Positions 59,887-64,000 of a DNA stretch of 64,000 bases are shown in pieces (the first letter of the stretch is position 1; each line of letters begins with the position of its first letter). This stretch comes from Mercurialis annua. Lineage: Eukaryota; Streptophyta; Magnoliopsida; Malpighiales; Euphorbiaceae. The notes below the pieces were generated by a model that had not been told where the DNA came from, ran no database searches, and worked only from the letters and a program-made list of their open reading frames with translations. Where the stretch lies: NCBI RefSeq assembly GCF_937616625.2, contig NC_065572.1:188501-252500 (forward strand), written 5' to 3'. The position numbers and the translations under genes were made by a program.

Positions 59887-62874
59887 TCAGATCTCATATG
59901 TCATTCCAACCTTGAGAAGACGGGTTCTTGGAATTGCAAAAATAGTATCACCTTGTCTGAAGTTTTTCCTTAGGAAATCGTATGCGTAGTTGACCACAAA
60001 CTTCTTAAGCAAGGATGATTTTGCTTCTGCCACCACTTCCGCTTCTCCCAAAAGGTATACCACGCCTTTGTCCATTGCCTTCTGGACAAACTGCATTTCT
60101 TCTTCTGCTGCACCAGATTGGTATCCGTTGCCCGAATTTACTGATCTAATCCCATTGCTTGATCGGACAGATCTTGACGATGCACCAGGCCCATTGACTA
60201 GCTCGGCAGAAACTCTTGCGTTTCCATCTCTGACTAGTAAAGTTGAATGTTGTACTTCTTCAGCCAGTGCTTCAGTGTCCCCTCCTTCTCGAGCAAAGTG
60301 CTCATGGCGGATGAAGTTCTTAAGGCCTTCCACCAACTGGCGCTCAAAGACATGAGCCTCTTCAATCGCATTATTATACCCATACCTTACAACACACCTG
60401 AACATCCTGTACTCTCGCGGCCCAACTTGTCGGAACAGAAACCGCTCCTCCAATGCTACTTTACTGATAGGAAGAGACTTAATTGAAACAACCACTAGAA
60501 CAGAGTGTGTGGAAGGAATGTTAGAAAGGAAGTGAGGAAAAATGGGAGGGATTCCTTGGACAAGTTCAGAGTAGAGAAGCCCCATCCCTGGCAGCCTCTT
60601 GATAGCTGGATTAGCAGCCAAATCTGTGATGTACTCAGCGGAGACCTTGTTCCTAAGCTCATACATATACCTTTCTTTATGCACATAATGCCATATCCCC
60701 ATTACGGTCATTAGGATAAGAGAAAATGCCAGTGGAAGATAGCCGCCGTCTTTGATTTTGTACAAGACAGAAGATAGATATACACATTCTATTAAAAGAA
60801 ATCCTACTGAGAAGAGCACCACCCAGATAACCCTCACTTTCCATATAACAAGCATTATCAGTGTAACCATTACAGTTGTGATTACCATCACAGCAACCAC
60901 AGCAATCCCTGCAATCAAGAGTGGAATTAGTAGGACATGTATTGGATGAATTGAATGAATGAAGCAAGAAATTGTACTGACCGTATGCATGGCCGATCTT
61001 TTCAGTAGTCTTGAATGCCCAACAAACAAGAACGCAACATATCATGAGCAGGTAGTTGACCTCAGGTATATAAACCTGACCCTCATATTTAGTAGAAGTA
61101 TGAACAACCTTCACCCTCGGGAAGCAACCCAGACTTAGCGATTGAGCAACGATTGAAAATGAAGCTGATATCATGGCTTGGCTCGCTATTACTGAAGCTG
61201 CTACGGCCATAACAAATGCTGGCCAATACAATGGATCTGCATACCACTCAAAACTTTTACTCATCAATTTGACTTAAATTAAACGATTCTTTTCTTTCCT
61301 GCTGCTAACTAAGGAGAGACTTACCCGGCACTGATTTGTAAAATGTATCAGACACATCATCAGGAAATTTGGAGAGATATGCAGCTTGGCCAGCATATGC
61401 AAATAGCAAACCAGGAAACACGAGGCCAGAAAAACTAATCTGCCATTCAAATTATTATTAATTTAAACTCAGTTTTGATAGGAATGAAAATATAAATAGC
61501 AATTCTGATGGCAGACAATAATATAGTGAAAGTAGTAAAAGAAGATGGATCAAAACTATAATGGTCCTACTTACTTGGATTGCCCGTACAGTAAAGTGGC
61601 CAAGGTCAGCAAACATAGCTTCAGTTCCTGTAGAAAAAGAAATGAAGATGGAGATATAGAAAAAGAAAAGGCCAAATGAACATCTTTAAGTTTGAATTAA
61701 TATTATCACCAAATTACCTGTGACGCTTAGGACTACTCCACCAAGTGAAATCCAAGCATCCTTGCCATTTCTTCTGAAGTAATCATATATATATTTTGGA
61801 TTCAAAGAACGCAGAATAGTGATATCGTATTTGAATAAATTGTAGAGACCTATGCCACCGATTAACAAGTACCACAACAGAATAATCGGAGCAAAAGACG
61901 TGCCTACTCTGTCTGTTCCATATCGTTGAACAGAGAAGAGTATGACCAAGATTGCTATCGAAATTCCAACTACAGCATCTGCGCATACAATCGTATTATT
62001 AGCCACCACCAAGTGAATTCAAAATTGACTAGAATTTGGAGAAGAAGAAAAAGACATATTATACCTTGGCCGAGTGACTTGATCCCACCCACTGCTGAGA
62101 GAACTATAAACAATATAGAAAAACATAGTCAATAGTCCATATATGCATGAGGGGATTCGAGCGAATTTGAAGAAAAAGCACCTGAAATGCAAGGGGTGAG
62201 GACTCCGTCTCCGATGACCATAGAAGTTCCAAGAATAGTGACGAAGAAAAGAATGAGTTGGATGGTTTTACTGGACTCCAGCTTGTGTTTGATCTTTTCA
62301 GCACGTCTCAACTGGGTGGAAGGGACTTGAAGATTGTAGTTGGAAAGTTGTCTGTCCTCTGGCTGCTCATTGGGGATCAAGCTCACTTTTGCATATCGCG
62401 ATAGCAATGAATAGAGTGCAAATGTGCCACCTTACAATACATACATGAATAGAGCGACATGAATAAATATGTAAATTAAGATGAAACTGAATGAAGATAA
62501 GTGATATATATGTGCTCACCGTCACCATTGTCATTGGCATGTAACACGATGAAGACGTACTTAAGCAAGGGGATGAGCACTATGGTGTAAAAGATAAGAG
62601 ACAATATCCCGAGGAGGTCATCGTTGGCTGCAATGTTGTTGGGGAAAGAGCTTGCGTACACATAAAGTGGTGAGGTTCCTATGTCTCCGTAGACGACTCC
62701 AATGCTTTGAAATGCCAAAATGAAGGTGCTTTTCCAGCTTGAGTGGTGAGTTTGAGACATGGACAGTCTACCAGCCTCCAAATTCAGCGAGTCGACTCGG
62801 CGCAGCTTTCCCCATGATACTTTTCTTTCTTTCATATTCTTTTCACTCTCCATTTCCATTTCCACCTCTGCCAT
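59887..62874 (-). CDS. HAK5: HAK/KUP/KT potassium transporter, HAK5-like, 8 exons
   Basis: This is a plasma-membrane K+ (H+-coupled) uptake carrier. The exons (minus strand) are 62874-62520, 62430-62182, 62103-62065, 61978-61718, 61627-61575, 61439-61325, 61236-60982 and 60908-59887. The frame is open for 782 residues, the length of Arabidopsis HAK5. Family signatures are [15 protein letters not shown] (residues about 59-73), [17 protein letters not shown] (about 190-206) and [13 protein letters not shown] long cytosolic C-terminal region ends [17 protein letters not shown]. About 12 hydrophobic spans are visible. All introns are GT-AG and each join keeps phase. Cluster I members such as HAK5 are induced by K+ starvation. 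Placing this gene in cluster I is inference from the sequence phrases and length. It appears intact. Confidence 0.94.
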
Positions 62875-64000
62875 TTTCTCAACTCAAAGCAGTATTAATG
62901 AAATGAAGAATTAATACAGCTGCTACCGGTGGCTACTACGTATTTGTAGGCACCAGGCCTCAAATGCCTTGAAATTCAGTTTAAAATATAGTTGTTGATT
63001 GCAATTATTAAATTGATGTTGGAAGTCAACTACTGTTAGTTTCATTCTTCATCTTTTGTTTTGTCCAATGTTTCCTTCTACTACTATTATATATGAAGCC
63101 AAGTCGTAATACCTTATGCCATAATCAACAATAATTGATACCGTCTAATCTAAACATTCTATTTGTAAATAAGTGAATAACTTAATCTTTGTATAGAGTA
63201 ATCATATTGGTATTCATTTCAAATATTGGTATCAGTTTGATTTGTCCTCTCCTTAATTAAGACAAACAAATGTTTAAAATTTAATTGACCATTACTGCAA
63301 TACTAGTAGGAGTATTATTTATGTTTATTAATGCCCATCCATAACTCACAAGTAGTTAAAAAGTTTAATTTATTTAGATAGAATAAACTAATTCAAACTC
63401 CCTCGATTCTTATTATACATGGTTAGATCAAAATATCTATTATTATAAATAAATAACATTAAAAAATATAAAAAATATTTATTATAAAGATATTATAATT
63501 TCTATATTTAGAGAAGATAAAAATCAACTCTTTATTTTTTTTTTTGAAGATTTTACAGACTATAGACAATTTATTGAATTTTTTTTTATTATTTATGTGT
63601 TTTACTTCACTAATTGTTTTGAGGCTAATGGTGACAAAATATTAATTTTTTTAATTTTTTTATAAATTTATTAAAAACTTTCAGAATATGTAAATCTATT
63701 TTAATTTGATAATTTATTTAATTTTTAATAATTAATTTAATTGTCTCAATTTTCACCTTAGTACGATATCAAATTGTCTTTTATGTTCATTTTCAACTTC
63801 CAACTTGCCTTTTCTTCTACTCCGGTCATTAAAAATGGATGATTTAAAATTTTGATTTTACTGTGCTTTTTGATTTTTTTTATTAGGAATTAAATTTTAT
63901 AATTTTGAAAAATGAATTATAGTACTAATTAAGGAGCTAGTATTAAAATTTAACTAAATATTTAATAATTAAATTAATTGAAAAATATTGAATCAATTTA
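62875..64000. other. AT-rich DNA upstream of the HAK transporter
   Basis: The first few hundred bases are the HAK promoter and 5' UTR. No clear TATA box decides the start. Beyond 63300 only A/T-rich sequence is seen, with ACTCCCTCGATTCTTATTAT at about 63397 resembling a one-ended Stowaway terminus. No gene is present. Confidence 0.45.

Overview
The window is plant nuclear DNA, most likely from a eudicot. Genes are split by short GT-AG introns, the intergenic DNA is very AT-rich, and nested transposons fill the gaps. Plant-only families are present: RBOH, a DYW-type PPR protein, HIPP, PADRE/DUF4228, DUF761 and HAK/KUP. Repeat style and protein similarity would fit an asterid, but the sequence alone does not fix the species.

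Layout. 1-4.8 kb: AT-rich DNA with nested small transposons (hAT, Tourist, CACTA, MULE-type) and a tRNA-derived SINE. 4.97-8.44 kb (+): a complete ten-exon NADPH oxidase (RBOH). 10.78-11.81 kb (-): a two-exon VTT/SNARE-associated Golgi protein. 13-28 kb: a repeat block. It holds a MULE-type MITE split by a Helitron that itself carries a Stowaway and a 3-kb mirror-armed MULE-like element, then another MULE-like element, a dead LINE-1 and a solo LTR. 29.28-30.10 kb (+): a PADRE protein. 31.5-37.5 kb: a solo LTR broken by a second LTR (with its own Helitron) and by a palindrome-rich MULE-like element. 37.76-39.75 kb (+): an intronless PPR-DYW gene. 40.83-41.56 kb: an unrelated solo LTR. 41.73-42.34 kb (+): a HIPP gene with a GC-AG intron. 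42.44-47.36 kb (-): a complete 17-exon MCM2 with E2F sites upstream. 49.02-49.50 kb (-): a DUF761 protein. 52.40-53.08 kb (-): a C2-domain protein. 54.1-55.4 kb: another LTR inside a MITE. 56.17-57.48 kb (-): EBP/HYDRA1 sterol isomerase. 59.89-62.87 kb (-): an eight-exon HAK/KUP potassium transporter.

The genes are ordinary single plant loci and do not form a pathway cluster. They serve apoplastic ROS production, membrane traffic, organelle RNA editing, metal binding, replication licensing, sterol synthesis and potassium uptake. All exon models were joined by hand from splice signals and reading phase, and each multi-exon model keeps one open frame from ATG to stop.

The most unusual material is in the repeats. 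Several unrelated element families in this AT-rich DNA each carry a private block of short GC-rich palindromic words: GTGCGNNCGCAC or GCACGACGTGC in the LTRs, CCGCG...CGCGG in one MULE-like element, CCACCA...TGGTGG in another, and GGACCACCGCGGTCAAC mirror arms in a third. No gene cluster or defence-like system that would count as a new biological system was found.
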